64,000 bases of DNA from Larix kaempferi. Taxonomy: Eukaryota; Streptophyta; Pinopsida; Pinales; Pinaceae. The notes beneath the pieces were generated by a model. That model ran no database searches. It was not told the DNA's origin and saw only the letters and a program-made list of their open reading frames with translations. Positions 33,940 to 46,948 of this stretch are shown piece after piece; the first letter of the stretch is position 1; each line of letters begins with the position of its first letter. The stretch covers positions 2,294,001 through 2,358,000 of the forward strand of contig BSBM01000096.1 of the NCBI GenBank assembly GCA_027924585.1, given 5' to 3'. The translations under genes were made by a program, and so were the position numbers.

Positions 33940-34404
33940 ATAGGAACAACCCTCATTGTTCTGTGACGGTGCATCATAGGGAAACCCTGACAATAGTGGA
34001 GCTGGTGGTATTTTTCATTTTAGTGAACAGATGATCTCCTTCAGATGTGGTACAGGGCACAACACAAATAATTATGCAGATGCCCAAGTATACTCATGGA
34101 AATCACTCTAGAAAAGGAAAAAACACTCACACATCAGTTGGTCCTCTCAGAATCCAAAATTGTCGTAGACTGGATAAACAAAAAAAGCACCTGCGCTTAC
34201 TTCTCAATGGATCACATACTGCGAAGGATATATACTCACTCCCTGGATTTTATAAATATTGAATCTAGGAATATATATCATGAGCACAACTCGGCCACAG
34301 ATGCTTTGGAAAAAGTAGCATGCAACATCAATGAAGGAGTACTCATCCTACATCATACAGACCGCACAGGTCACCTCTCCACTAGGGAAATGATTCTCAG
34401 GTAA
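33940..34404 (+). pseudogene. LINE RNase H remnant
   Basis: The frame around 34096-34404 reads LVLSESKIVVDWINKKS (the E-DS---V--WI block, with D changed), DFINIESRNIYHEHNSATDA and LEKVA, the C-terminal order of an RNase H I domain with H-x-N-x2-A-D (here A-T-D). It would degrade RNA in hybrids. It is the last recognisable part of the LINE. Confidence 0.65.
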
Positions 34405-34409
34405 TGACG

Positions 34410-37010
34410 ATGGAATTAAATATTCTTGTGAACTGAAGATGGTCTTCTGATAGACCAATTTCTTTCTTTTTACATGAATGTAAATGGGTGAGAATACTCC
34501 CCTAAAAGCATCTCAAACATAATCCTCTCAGTAGGACTGTTGTTGGAATTGGAAACATTAGATAACTACTTTTTCTCCTTGTAAAATATCAAGTATCGGG
34601 TGAGTTTACTCCCCACAAACTATGCAGTCTTTACACAGATAACCTGAGGATTATACTAGCTGTAACTTGACCTTTTTCTTTGGAATATATATATATATAT
34701 ATATATATTCCATGGAAAACTTAATTGGGTTCCCCTCCACCTCTCAAATTCCATGATTGGTGCTTGACGATGCAAATGCCATTAATCTTGAAGGACCTGG
34801 GTGGAATTTGATCTCATAACTTCCTTGGCCATTATGGCTTTGGCAAACCACCACAACTAATCTTTTGGATATATGCACACACACACATATATACATTCCT
34901 AAAGTTCTTTAAATGTCAAAATACACACACATACACAAAGAATCGTGCAAATAAAATTTCCCAACACAAAATGTCAAACTTGTCTTTTTAATAAATATAA
35001 ATTATGCTAAAAAATGTTCATTACTTTAGTATCACAAAACAATTAAAAATGTTACCTCCATGGTTTTAGACTAGTAAAAATATTAGCCTAGCATGATTGA
35101 AACTTTAATGGACTATTGAAATCAACTATAATAACTCAAAACCTTCAATTCACAATTTCACCATTGGTAAATTATCATATGCACAAGATGACACAACTCA
35201 AAGGATTTCAAAATATTTGAAATTGGTGGCAAGGAAAGCATCAAGGTAGTGGGGGAGGGGTGGAAGAGGGGTTTAGAAGGGGTATTGCATGATCTCAAGT
35301 CGAAAGATGAGAAACATGTCTCAACATTTCTACACCATCCTTATGATTTATTAGGTAGTTGTGTTTGTCAACCAATAGGCTAGGGCGTAAATTTTCACAG
35401 AAACTCATGAGATGTTTATAGAATTAGTTCCTAGGGAGATAAAGAAGCTTGTTGTTGCACTTGCTCATGAAAAATCGAATCAAAGATGAAAATTTTCTCT
35501 CAAAACTCATTACAAAAGGTCAAACAACTTTGTACAAGTGGATTGAAAGATTAATGAGGATTATTTGAAGAACAAGCATCCCTGTACGATTTGAAAACGA
35601 GATTCTTATGACTTGCATGTTAGTTTCCTTTGCATCATATTGACTTTATTGTGTAAATTTATCATCAACAAAGGAGTCTAACATATCATCAAAGCATGAT
35701 ATCCCTTAAGAACTCCAATCTACATCTATTAGGAGAAAAAACAAGAGGGGTGGGAGTGTTTATTAATAATATGAACATGACTACCATGATCACCATCTTC
35801 GACCAAGAGTAGACTTGGGGTCAAAAATTGGAGGGGGGTGGGGTAACCATTCATGAGATTCCTCTTTAAAGAATAAAACCCCCAATCAACTCATGTTAAA
35901 GAAGAAAGAGACTATTTGAAAACACAAGCATGTCGAGAAAAGGAAAGAAGCAAGCATTGACCTGATGACAGAGAATATACATTGGATGAGGAAACAAAGA
36001 AATGAATTGAAATGAGAATGGAAGGATATAAACATGTGGTCAATTTGCAGGAAATTAAATGAGACAAAAGACAAAGAAGCTCTAAGGTGAGATAATTTGC
36101 AGACAATCGTCGACTCAAAAGAGGAGCAGTGGAATGTTGAGTTGATAGTTTGCTAACCCTACTTGGATTCAATGTCAAACATTAATTAGGTGTGGAAGAG
36201 GAAGCAACTATGATGGTTCTAGAAGTTGTCTATCTAGTGGAGGATTGAGTCAAGGAAATGCTAACCTTATATGAGTGAGTGAAGGTCAGTGGGATGCAAA
36301 AGAGGAAGTAACTACGATGGTTTCTATTATGGAGCAAAATCTACATAATGTGGAGGCAGTCTTGGGATCCCTATTACTGCTAGAGAATGGTGAAAATATG
36401 GAGGTCGACAAGTCACAACTAACAATAATTAAAACACCAAATACAAGATGACAAAGTATTAGTATTAACACAGTCTTTCAGTAGTGCTTGCACATTGGAT
36501 TTGGTCTATCATTAGTTTGTACTAACTAGACAAAGATGGGAAAGTCATTGATAGAATTTGGATCTAAATGCGGAAAATATAAGACAATTTGATAAATATC
36601 ACACTTGAAGAAGGAAGAAAATTACTTGCTTATACGAATTGAGTATCTCATGGGGATACCCACCTTGGTGGATTTAACTATTGAAAAAGTTTTAAATGCC
36701 ACCAATTGTGGGTTGTGATAGAGAAACATGACCAAGAAGAAGTAGCATACTCAAATATAAATATCAAGAGTGTTAGACAAAAGAAGTTGAACAAGAATGA
36801 TGTAGTTTAGAGAAATATGTTAGAAGTACAAAGCATAGTAGTCAAGACACATCAGCCAAAATTTTGAAACACTCAATTTCGAATAGACCACCAACACTAC
36901 AAACCATGTCATTGAATCCGGTGGTGATAACAAATATATCACACATTTGGAAACCTCCTTCTATATGAGGGTGATGAAGATCCAAAGAGGCACTAGTTTA
37001 TATGTGAAAA
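34410..37010. other. Spacer, mostly featureless
   Basis: No confident gene. A TA microsatellite lies at 34686-34711 and CA/TA-rich runs at 34875-34895. At 35930-36480 a few Lys/Glu-rich frames appear (for example VDKSQLTIIKTPN) that may be the 5' part of the Ty3 gag downstream, but no motif is diagnostic. Confidence 0.4.
34686..34711. repeat. TA microsatellite
   Basis: An uninterrupted TA run of about 26 bp lies just downstream of the plus-strand LINE. Confidence 0.9.
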
Positions 37011-37860
37011 ATGTGGGATGTAATGGATGTTACTAGTGAGACAAATAAAATGGCACAATTTATGTGTGTGTTGAGAAGATATTTGACTTGGTTCATGAAC
37101 TTTACTGAAAATCGTAATAGAATAAACGATGGATTTAAAAATAGTTTCCTATCATTTTTTAAGATCCAAGGTGTTAAACATCTTCCAGCCTATAAACTTA
37201 AAGAGGTTAAGCAAATGTCAAATGAGTTTTTTAGAGATTATTACAAGATATTCAAGAATATACTGAATCAAATCCCTTATATTATTGTTAAGGAACTGTT
37301 TGTGCAATGGTTTGTTGTAGGCTTGCTTCAGAAAATCAAGGCACTCTTGAGAATTCATGAAATTAAATCAAGTGAAGAGGCAAGTGATGACAATGAAGTA
37401 ACATAGTCGGTAGATAAAAAATTAGAGGAAAATTAGAAATAATGAAGCGATCATTGCATTACCTCACCATGATAATATCAAAGTTATGGTGCAACATATG
37501 CATTAACAAAGGTTGTACAAAAGAAGCTTGACATAGATTAAGATGTCAAAACAATTCAAGTTGAATAACATTGTGAGGTTTGTGAAACTATAATGAAACA
37601 ATACAAAATATTGTTAAGCATAAGTGGTATTCCATTTGTGAAGAACCCATTCACAATACATCCACATAATGGTAAGAATAAACCTAAATACTAGATTGTA
37701 TAGTATGTCGATGCTACAAATTAAAATTTGGTTCCATAGGGAGAAAGAGGTGATGGAGGCTATCAAAGAAGAGGTGGTTATGGAGGTCGAGGTGGTCGAC
37801 ATGGAGGTTGAAGTGAATATATTAAAAAATTCTTTGTATGTTATAAAGAAGATCGCCTTA
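37011..37860 (+). pseudogene. Ty3/gypsy gag remnant
   Basis: The open frame 37011-37406 contains SFLSFFKIQGVKHLPAYKLK, then EVKQMSNEFFRDYYKIFKNI and WFVVGLLQKIKALLRIHEIK, the helical retrotransposon capsid pattern ending in S-EEA. In another frame at about 37740-37800 comes an RGG-rich run (RRGGYGGRGGRHGG) and then a weak CCHC-like stretch (FFVCYKEDRLSLDFP). Stops and frame shifts separate the parts. Confidence 0.65.
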
Positions 37861-38389
37861 GTCTCGATTTTCCTTTAAAGATAGAATTGATTTGAAAATC
37901 TGTACTAACTATGGAGTAGGAAATCGTTCCCTACAAGATTTTCCAATAATGATGGACAATATAATGAATAGAATGAATGCCATTCACCTACAAGTGAATC
38001 AAAGTATGAAGAATTAAATTCCAAGAGCTTAAATGTGGTCACCATGCAAAGAACCCCTCATATCAATCTTGGAAAGAAAGATAGAGGTGTCTACCAAAGT
38101 CCACAAAGGTAAAAATAAAGTATGCATAAGGCCATAGGCTTGTCCAAGGAGATGACTAAAGAAGAATAATAAGAAGAATCGAGGTTCAGTAGACATCAAA
38201 AAGACAAACATATTGCATTAGAAGAAATTTTAGACATCCTAAAGGAAGAAGACCTAGTAGCAAGATTGCTTGAATTGATGGATACTAAAGAATTCTAAAG
38301 AGCGACACAAGGGTATCAAAAAATTATATCTACTGAACTAGGAAGACATGCCTATCAACAATTATGATCCTCATGTTGAGCTACAGATT

Positions 38390-38965
38390 GAAGGATTTTG
38401 GTGCCATAGGTATTTGTCAACTTTGTATCTCAAGTGAATCTTCTACCAAAGGAGATGTGGACCCAATATGGTTAGTCAATGAACTTTCTATGTTGGCAAA
38501 ACAATATTTGTTGATGCCATTGGCTTGTTGAAGGGTGTAGAAACAAACATAATGGGAATAGTAGCCATGATCAACTTTGAAGTTATTGAACTGGTTGAAT
38601 ATTATATAACATATGTAGGATTAATCGAAAGATCGTGGGAGAAAAAGTGAAAGAAATGATATCCTTGGAGAAAGATAGACTAAAATTGAATGGAAAACGT
38701 AGAACAATAATCATACCTCTGGACCCCAAGGAAGGAAATCACTAGTTAGAACCTTAAGCTGAGGAAGGAGACATAAGAGAGCTTTATCAAGTAATTCAAG
38801 GAAGAGGAGAAAATTTCAAACCAAATGCTAGAGGTGAATTACATTTAGGATCACCCTTTTTTAAGGGACAAACTCTAACATTAAATTATATAAGTGGAAG
38901 ATGGAGAACTATGAGTCAAGAGAAAGATATTGTTGGAATATTGAAACCATCTTAGGGATAGTCTC
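38390..38965 (+). pseudogene. Ty3/gypsy aspartic-protease region remnant
   Basis: Across frames the plus strand gives VNLLPKEMWTQYG, VDAIGLLKGVETNIMGIVAM, NFEVIELVEYY, MISLEKDRLKLNGKRRTIII, PLDPKEG and GRGENFKPNARGELHLGSP. This is the usual order around and after the protease of Ty3-type plant elements (I-G-LK-V---I-G block). The catalytic D-S/T-G triad is not readable. RT is absent. Confidence 0.5.
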
Positions 38966-39119
38966 GGAACTTGCTTCTTAATAAGAGAGATATCAATTCT
39001 TTATGAAAACAAATCAAATATTACCCTAGCATAATACCCATATGCTTGGATTTGACTACATTCCTCCCACTAAGGTTGAAGAATGAGAATCTCTGACTAT
39101 AAATGTCGATGAGGTTTTA

Positions 39120-39525
39120 AAAACCATCGGAGTGTAGGTTTTGCTTCAAAATTTGGCGCAAACAATGATATGATAGGTTTCTTATTGGTGGGATACTCAT
39201 GCCCACAAATACAGAATTGGACTACTAGTATGACATATTTTGTTGAAAGATTTGGAGGGAATAAATTGACATCTACATAAAAATTAACAAAGTTTAAACT
39301 TGGATTCAACCTACAAAGACACATCTTGGATTATGAAAAAGAATGGATCATTAGGTATTGTGATGAAAGGATTTGGCCACACATGTTCCCCAACACCTTG
39401 AAAGGCATACCCTATAAGTGGTACAATATTGAAGAAGCCAAAGGAAGCATATACAATGTGGATCTAAATGTCAATTTACATCAAATAAATATCAAGAACT
39501 TGGAAATATATATCAATTGATCTTC
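39120..39525 (+). pseudogene. Second Ty3-like gag fragment
   Basis: The plus strand reads KFKLGFNLQRHILDYEKEWI, then RYCDERIWPHMFPNTLKGIP and YKWYNIEEAKG. This is the ...FP-TL-G-A--W... block at the start of a retrotransposon capsid domain. It comes after a protease remnant, so it is probably a different element or a rearrangement rather than the same gag. Confidence 0.45.
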
Positions 39526-41860
39526 AAGCATACTCGTTATGTAGTGGTACATTCATGTGTAGCTTGGGTGACAAAATTAGTTGGCGATGCTACCATAACC
39601 CAAGGTCCTCAATCCAAACTATCAATAGTACGAGTTTCCCTATGTGAATAAATGATCTGCTATCAAACATAATAAAACATTGTTTAATTATCAATCTTGG
39701 ATGTATATAGTCAACAAATGTGGGGCAGACCATTGATAATGATATTGGGTGGAAAGGAACTAAGTATAATCATTAGGTGTGAATAAATGTTTTGATGTCA
39801 AACACCTAATTCAGTTAGAAAAAAATGGGTGAATGATGTATACCCATTGTTGAATGAGAGGAAACTTACCATTGACATCTCCAAGCCCTTAGGTATTGTA
39901 AAGGGTCTCTAAACTAACATCCTAGATAATGGGTTGAAGTTGATAGAAGGAGCTCCACCAGAAGGAGAGCATTAAGGCATCTCTCGTTGACTGACCTGAA
40001 ATAGGTAACTGAATTGATTGATGAAATTGAAGATAAAAACCCAATAGAAATTTATTGATAATGGATAACTTACATTTATGTCAAAAAATATGAGGAGTTG
40101 TTGGCACTAGTTTACCAACTTCCGTCCGTTGAACATGAACACAACATAAATATGACTTGGGTAGCAACCAATACTTAAACATAAACCATTGATATATTCC
40201 ATCAATGCTAGAAGCATTAAATGGGGGATCCGTAATGATTGGAAGGATAACTAATCGATGGTAAACTCATCACCATGGTATGAATTCCTAAAGAAACACT
40301 AAACCCAACTATAAGATATTTTATGCAAACAAGTTTCATGCTCAAGGGAAACAATCATTGATAACTACCACATTAAACAACAAATTGTAAAGGCCAATAT
40401 TCTCTCCTCCCCCCATTTTTGAATTCATATGTTTTTTGTCCTTTTCATGTTTTAATCATTGTGAAAATGATAAAATTATGCTATAGCATAATGGAGGGAA
40501 TGAGTGTTGTAAGGGAACACTACTACATTCCAAGTGCAAGGGGTAGTCCTATGAAAAACAAATGCAGAAAATGTACTAGGCTAGTTGTAAACACTCATAA
40601 GTGAGTTCCCTCTAAGGTTATGGGTCAAGATACATAAGCCATTTTCCAAATAGAAAGTGGAAAAGGTGATGGAAAAAGTATCAAGCATTGAAGAGATAAT
40701 AATAATGAGGAAGTATGCACAATTGCGTAAGAAAAAAATGTGTAAGGTGATGTAAAATGATAGGAGCGGGCAAAATTTAGGCATAATTTCAGGTTAAATG
40801 TGCATTGTGCAAGCCAACAACCTACAACCATATGTTAATCCCCATATATTGTGAGATTGCATTTCTATTACTATATTAGTATTGTCTTTATTGGATGGAT
40901 ACGACATTAATTGTAATTCTATGGTTTACTAGGACCTTAATTGTAATTGTACCCTTTGTCTCATATATATACCAAGGAGACATAGTTTTAGGGTCATCTC
41001 ATATCATCTTGTGCATTTGATACATTGTATAAGGATGTTTTCCTCTCGAATAAGCTTCTCATTCATCTCATTAATTCATTCTCAAGGCATTGGGTTACTC
41101 TTTCTTTCTTTTTTATGCTATTTTGAGAATTTGGTGCATAACATTTAGTATAATAGCCATTTTCACTATAAATTTTTTGGGGAATGTTTTGGAAAAAAAA
41201 AATTAAGGGCCTCAGAGGACATAACAAAGTATTTTTGTTAAAAATTTCAAGTCTTGGTTCATTATAATTTTGGAGTTATAGTTTGTGGAAGTTAGGGATT
41301 TTTACTTGTCCAAAAACTAGTCTCAAATAGGTGTTATGAGTAAAACTGTTATATCCAAAGCTTGAGAGATCCAAAGTGAGTGCGACCTATTACATTAGAA
41401 GGAAGACATACCATAGTGTTTGTGGTCAAAAATTTAGAAGCAAAGCAATAAAAGCGGACATGTATTAGTTCATACAAGTTTGCTCTCATGAAAGGGACAA
41501 AGATAACAAATTTTGGGAAAGTTACAATAACTCTCTTTTGACACATTAGAATTGGGTCAAAACCTATAGTATTGCAGAGAAGACATACCATGATACTACA
41601 TGACAAAATTTTAGACTCAAAGGGGCTGAAATTTCATAGATAATTTAGGAGAAATGTCAGTGAGCAAGAGAACCTACAAAAAAAGGTTTTTAAATATATA
41701 TTAACTTGAAGCTTGAATTACTTTTGATAGGAATACATGTTTTGAGCGATTCAAAAGGTGTGATAACAAGGAAATAGATAATAAATCTAATACATAAGAA
41801 TGGGATAAATGTCAATATGTGGAGAAAAAATTACTTTGCATGCTAAACCTCCTGAAATCT
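39526..41860. other. Retroelement debris, possibly including an LTR
   Basis: A few protein-like words occur (WVNDVYPLLNERKLTIDISK at about 39829-39890), but no domain. At 40960-41000 a CTCATATATATACCAAGG TATA-like block followed by text ending near 41140 looks like LTR promoter DNA. No matching second copy or clear primer-binding site was found. At 41380-41610 a diverged pair of GAAGACATACCAT blocks, about 180 bp apart, occurs. Confidence 0.3.
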
Positions 41861-41879
41861 CAACCATCATGAAGAAAAT

Positions 41880-43170
41880 AAAGAAATGTATAACTTGCTA
41901 TCCAAGTTGGAGGTCAAATTTAAGGAATTGAGTGATAGCTTAGTGACACGTCTTCAATTGGTAAACACAAAAAGTGATATAGAAAGTGATTTGAAACTAA
42001 ATATGCAAAATCTGGAAACGATAGATCAAAAGATGTTCAGTAAAGTGGATCTCGAAAAGATGGCCAGTGGAAGAGTATCTCAAAGTTATGAAGGGGGTAG
42101 TTATGAATGAGATGAGAAATATATTTCCTCATAATTCATATCCTCAAGAAGAGGATAAGGAAAAAAAAAAGACTTGTCCCGACCATAGATTGAGAAAAAT
42201 GAAAAATAGTTGGAGAACAAGAGGTTCGAGTCCTTGTCATTTGATCATTCATCACATCATCATGGGTTCAACTTAGGACCAAGGAAATACTTCAGTCCCA
42301 AGATTGATATGAGAAAGTTCATTGGCAATTATCCAACAACATGGATATTCCATATGGAGCAATTTTGTAATCTACACCAAGTGCTAACTTTACAAAGGTA
42401 ACTATTGAATCCTTGTATCTAGAACCTGATTAATTTTTATGGTACTAATGGATTTGTGACTGTAAAAATAACTTTGTTGTCTCTTAGTCTATATGTATGG
42501 ATGAATTGATAATCATATCATGGGGATATTAAGAGAAACATCTTCTTTAGGAAATTCATAATCTCAAGTAAAAACAATTATAGAGCACATTAAGCAGTTT
42601 CAGAAGTTGAGTTTTAGAGTGAAAGAACATTCCAGAGGATAATTTGTTGGATTTATTTATGGGAACTTTAAAGGATAGCATTCAATATGAGTTACATCTC
42701 TTTGAACATAAATCATTGTATAATGCTTTTCGTTTGGAAATGAAAGTTGAAAAAATATGGCTACTAAAGGATACTACTAACTCTATAGAGAGGGAAATTT
42801 CCCATCCCTCAACTTCACTCACCCTACAAGGTTGATGCCTCAATAAGTGGATGAAAGAAGAGAAAATGGACTGTGTTTCAATTATGAAAACAAGTACAGT
42901 AAGGGGCATAAGTGTAATGATAATAAATTATTCTACGTAGACTGTGAAGAGGAAGAAGATATAGAACCAGAATAGTCTCAAAAGGTAGAGCTAGAAGATA
43001 ATAATCCAACCATCTATTGCCATATATTGGTTGGCATTAACACTCTTCAACTCTCAAGATAGAAGGATATATCGAAAAGAAAAATGTAACATTGTTGATT
43101 GATTTTGGTAGTACCCATAACTTCATCAATTGCAAATAAGCCAAGCTTCTCAATTGCTTTATATATTCAC
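41880..43170 (+). pseudogene. Ty3/gypsy gag to protease remnant
   Basis: The order is an N-terminal coiled coil (41886-42050), KIDMRKFIGNYPTTWIFHME and QFCNLHQVLTLQ (capsid start, about 42301-42400), LLDLFMGTLKDSIQYELHLF with HKSLYNAFRLEMKVEK (42640-42760), and NYENKYSKGHKCN in a second frame (zinc knuckle with one Cys changed, about 42880-42915). Then EEEEDIEPE and NVTLLIDFGSTHNFINCK at about 43086-43140, the protease active site with D-S-G read as D-F-G. RT and integrase are absent; sequence similarity stops near 43170. Confidence 0.75.
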
Positions 43171-44049
43171 TACTAGAAATTATATGGGGAGATTCCACAA
43201 TAGGAGAAAGTTTCTACACTAAAGGTGTGAAACACAAATCTTTGACTAATTTTCATTAAGAGAGAACAAGATTTTATATCTTTACATGAGGAAAACTACC
43301 TTAAAGAATTAGGAGGCAAGATCCTAAATAATAGCAATTGAATACAATATTGGAGCTAAATGTTATGGATAAGATCCCAACTACTCTATAAGAATAGGAA
43401 ACCTCTTAACTAATCCATGAGAATAGAAACTTAAAAGGATACGTAAAACAAAATCTATAGCAATAAGCACACCAAGAACACCACAAAAATAATAAAATGA
43501 GATTAATATATGATATGAGACAAACCATATGTTAAGGAGAACATATCACTTAGAACCCCTATCATTCCTCCCAACAAGAAAAGCATTGGTCCCCAATTCT
43601 TTCAGGAGAGAGGGAAAGAGTTGTTGTGTTCGATGTTAAGAAATATAAGGAGATTGATTTGCAATGAGTGGAAGCTGATACTCTAGTAAAATAGTTGCAT
43701 CATGATATGTGTTGACGACATTGTGACTTCTCAATGGATTCATACGAACTTGAAAAAAAGCAGTCTGAGCCTAAAGGGAATCTTTAGATGATAAACAATG
43801 TCTAACTGGTTTGTGAACCAATACAAAGAGGCTACCAAATATGAACTTCCAAGTGAGGAGAGAACTCTGTGACAGGTAAGAAACTTTGAAGTTTGTAGAA
43901 GGTCTTGATGTGGTATCTTGAGGCATCTGAGGCCAATGAGCGAATAAAGAAAATTCTAAAGGAGGAGGTGTACATGAGTCCTATGAAATTGTTGAATGAA
44001 CCTAGGGTTGCACATATAGAACATAATGGTGGTGTGTATAAGGCTTCTA
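43171..44049. other. No recognisable gene; possible LTR of the minus-strand element
   Basis: No coding domains. On the minus strand it follows the protease remnant at 44167-44370, so it may hold that element's lost pol region or LTR. I see no clear LTR ends. Confidence 0.3.
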
Positions 44050-45140
44050 GACCAAAGAATGATTCGTAACTGTAGTATCAACCTTATGTGGTAGTTCAAG
44101 TGAACTACATATAAGATATTGAACATTATCTATATGTAGTGAGTAAGTTTTGTTGAATGCATCATACTAGGCCTTATGACCATACTGATAAGGTCGACCA
44201 AGAAATATACCACAATAGTCCATATCAATCACATCACAAGTGATTTTATCCACAAATTTAGGACCAAAAGCAAATGAGATAGTGCATGTGTGCATGATTT
44301 GGGAAGATGAACCGTGATCCTTCCATCCAAGTGCATAAGGATGATAATGAGGGTCCACTAGAAAATGCAATTTCTAGATAATGGATTTGGAAATAAAGTT
44401 TTATTGGGATCCATTGTTGAAGATACAAACAATGGAGAAATCATGGGATAGATGTGCACGTGTGAGAAACAAACTTTCTTAGGCTTCTGGGGAGGTGGAG
44501 TGTTGAAGAAAGGTGAGTTTATTGAGTCACCTTAATTCTTCATAAACTATGTCTTCACCATAGACCTCAATGGGAGCATCATTGTCTTTCTTATCAAGAG
44601 AATGTACAATCAGATTTTTCTTCTTCAATTGGAAACAATCAGACTTTTGATGTCCTTGTTTCTTACAATATTGACAAAACTTAGCAGAAGCATCAGAAAA
44701 AGAAGAAGAAGATTGAGAAAAAGATTACGATCCTCTAGTATAAGGAAGTGCAGGCTTGGATGGTGTTGACCTAGAAACACTAGAGAAGGATTAATGTAGT
44801 TGAATTCTACATTGATCCAAAAAACTTTATTTGGCCAATTGTGCTTGATTATATGCAGCATTAATGGTGGATATGTCCATGTACTTCAGTTCTCGATACA
44901 TATGCTCTTGAAGGCCACTTTTGAAATTAAGTACAAGTTTTTCGGTTGAATCAGTGATTCCAAGAAGAGTTTGTAACATGTTGAATTGATGGATGTATTC
45001 ATGTATTGGCATAGTGAACCCCTAACACAAACAGATCCACTTGGCCTACATGTCCTATTTATAAATAGAAGGGTAGGAGGAGACACTGGGTGCTTATACA
45101 AGCCCATTCCAAGTGGTAATGGGGTTCCGATTAGCAGCAC
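44050..45140 (-). pseudogene. Ty3/gypsy gag to protease remnant, minus strand
   Basis: From 45012 the minus strand gives MPIHEYIHQFNMLQTLLGIT and LNFKSGLQEHMYRELKYMDI (capsid C-terminus), then a Ser-rich linker and CQYCKKQGHQKSDCFQLKKK (intact CCHC, about 44678-44625). IEVYGEDIVYEEL follows. After a break NNGSQ-NFISKSII stands in place of the D-S/T-G protease site, and IMHTCTISFAFGPKF with DMDYCGIFLGRPYQYGHKA (44300-44167) is the flap and ILG region. A different family from the 41880 element. No RT follows. Confidence 0.75.
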
Positions 45141-46948
45141 GTTTGGAAACTAGCATCTTGGAAAGACCAATGAGCTTCAATTTAGCAAATGGAACCTTGT
45201 TATTATGAGTGACCAGATGTCCATATTTGAAACCTAGTTGTCAAGAACTTAAGAATTTCATGATCCATCATGGATGGTGACCTCACATTTCTCTTTCTGA
45301 GGTGACTTGCTCTTGGAGATGTTGTTAACCTACTCAACTAATGAAGTGGTGATATTGTTAATTATGGCTATTATTTCGACAAGTGTTGTTGTTTTCATGT
45401 CTCATTTGATCACCGTTGAAGCTAGGGTAGAAAATGGACACTAATTTAATATTTACAAATTTTCTTTCTTTGAAAATATTTTGAAATTACAAAATTTCTC
45501 AAAAACATGATTTTTGGAGCAATTGACGTATTGTTGTCAATTCATTCATATCTTTTGTTACAGACAATGAAACAGAATTCGGTCAAAGACCCATTTGAGG
45601 TATCGAAAAAACAATCCATTAGATGTAATACACTCGCTCTTTCCATCCTTTGGAGTGAGGGTATGTGTGAGTGTGTTGTCATAAATACATCTGAGATTCA
45701 TTTGATCATATCTCTCAAATTGTGAAGTGAAATCAAATTCCATGAAAACCCATTTGAGACACCGAAAATATATTTTCAATGAGATAGCTTAGGCCTTATG
45801 AAATGATATGTAGAGGTCAGGGAACCTCTTCAAAGTTTGATAAGTTTTCATAGTTTTGGATTTTGATGAGATAAGTGAAGCCAACCGACCTCTCAAATCC
45901 AAATCTAAGTGCTCCTTGATTGTATGCTTCTCCCTAGAGATTCCATGGATTTGATAGTATTTTTCCTATAGCTCAACGATGGTCTAAGAAAATAGATCTA
46001 TTATATGCAATGATCTTACACTAGATTTGATGCACATTGGAGTTGTAGCTAGGTTATTCACACTAGCCAGTACAAAAATGTACCTACTAAGGTTTGTGGA
46101 AATTAGTAGCAGACCGAATGCAAAAATGTAACTATAGTAATAAAGGACAGTAACAACCTATGGGCTAACCAGTGCAAAAATGCACTTACTTGGACTTAGG
46201 GAAACCCAAGTAACATCCAGATGAAAGATGTAGAAATAAACTAAAAACAAGAAATAAATTTTTCCAGTGTAAAACACACAACATTACCGCAGTAACCTAA
46301 AAATTACCATTTGCATGCAAATATGGAGAAAAATAACTAGAGGTAAAATGTGCACCAAATAACTTTATTTTTGTATTAAATAAAATGGTGGTACAAAGGA
46401 GGTTACCTCAATGGGGGCCCTTGCAGCCGTGTGGATAATGGTGGTCCTGATCTCCAAAGGACAATGGTTCTTCACCTCAAACTCGTGGGTTTCCACTCTC
46501 AACAGTAAAGGGTATTCCAAGCAAACAAGGGTAGCTAATAGGGTTTTGGAGAAAATTGGGCAGAGTTTCGGTATGGGAAATAATTCATGTCTAATGGGGA
46601 CCTCCACCACCTTTTTTATAGCAATTTTGGTTAGTGGTATTTTTCCCTTGGTTTTGGGAAATCAATAGTGTTGGCAAGTGGTTTTTGGAACTTTCCCTCC
46701 TTTTTTTGGATTTTGAATGTTTTCCTCGTTTTTTATTTTTCTTTTCTTTTCTTTTTGGGATTGTTTCCTATTTTGGAGGAAATTGTGGGTAATTGCTCTA
46801 TTTTCATGAGGGAAATAGTGATTTTTTGCCAATATAGTCATAAACTTAGGGATTTTGGGTTGATGGAGGTCAAATGTTAGGAAAAAAGGGAAGAATAGGT
46901 TATGTGGCTAGGGGGGTGAGCTAGGTGATCAATTTTTAGGTGTTAACA
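45141..46948 (-). other. Spacer containing an LTR-like end, minus strand
   Basis: At 46948 the minus strand begins TGTTAACACCTAAAAATTG, directly after a purine-rich AGGGGGCAATC (46959-46949). This is the layout of a polypurine tract followed by a 3' LTR. The LTR would run toward lower coordinates; its far end was not found. Small direct repeats around CCAGTGCAAAAATGCACTT occur at 46065 and 46175. No genes are seen; open stretches at 46365-46668 overlap on both strands and show no domain. Confidence 0.4.

Larger units (their letters stand above)
28850..34404 (+). mobile_element. Old full-length L1-type LINE, plus strand
   Basis: About 5.5 kb carry ORF1, endonuclease, RT and RNase H remnants in order on the plus strand. 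It is more decayed than the minus-strand LINE, with stops every few dozen codons and many indels. The two LINEs share the same domain order but differ in sequence, so they belong to different families or are old relatives. The 3' end after the RNase H at 34404 has no clear poly(A). Confidence 0.75.

Noticed and set aside
36400-37010. Scattered Lys/Glu-rich words as the start of a host gene
   Set aside because: They lead into a Ty3 gag in the same orientation and are better explained as its decayed upstream part.
40962-41160. LTR with primer-binding site at TTGGTGCATAACA (about 41141)
   Set aside because: The candidate site matches no standard tRNA end I know and no second LTR copy was seen, so it is not listed as an element.
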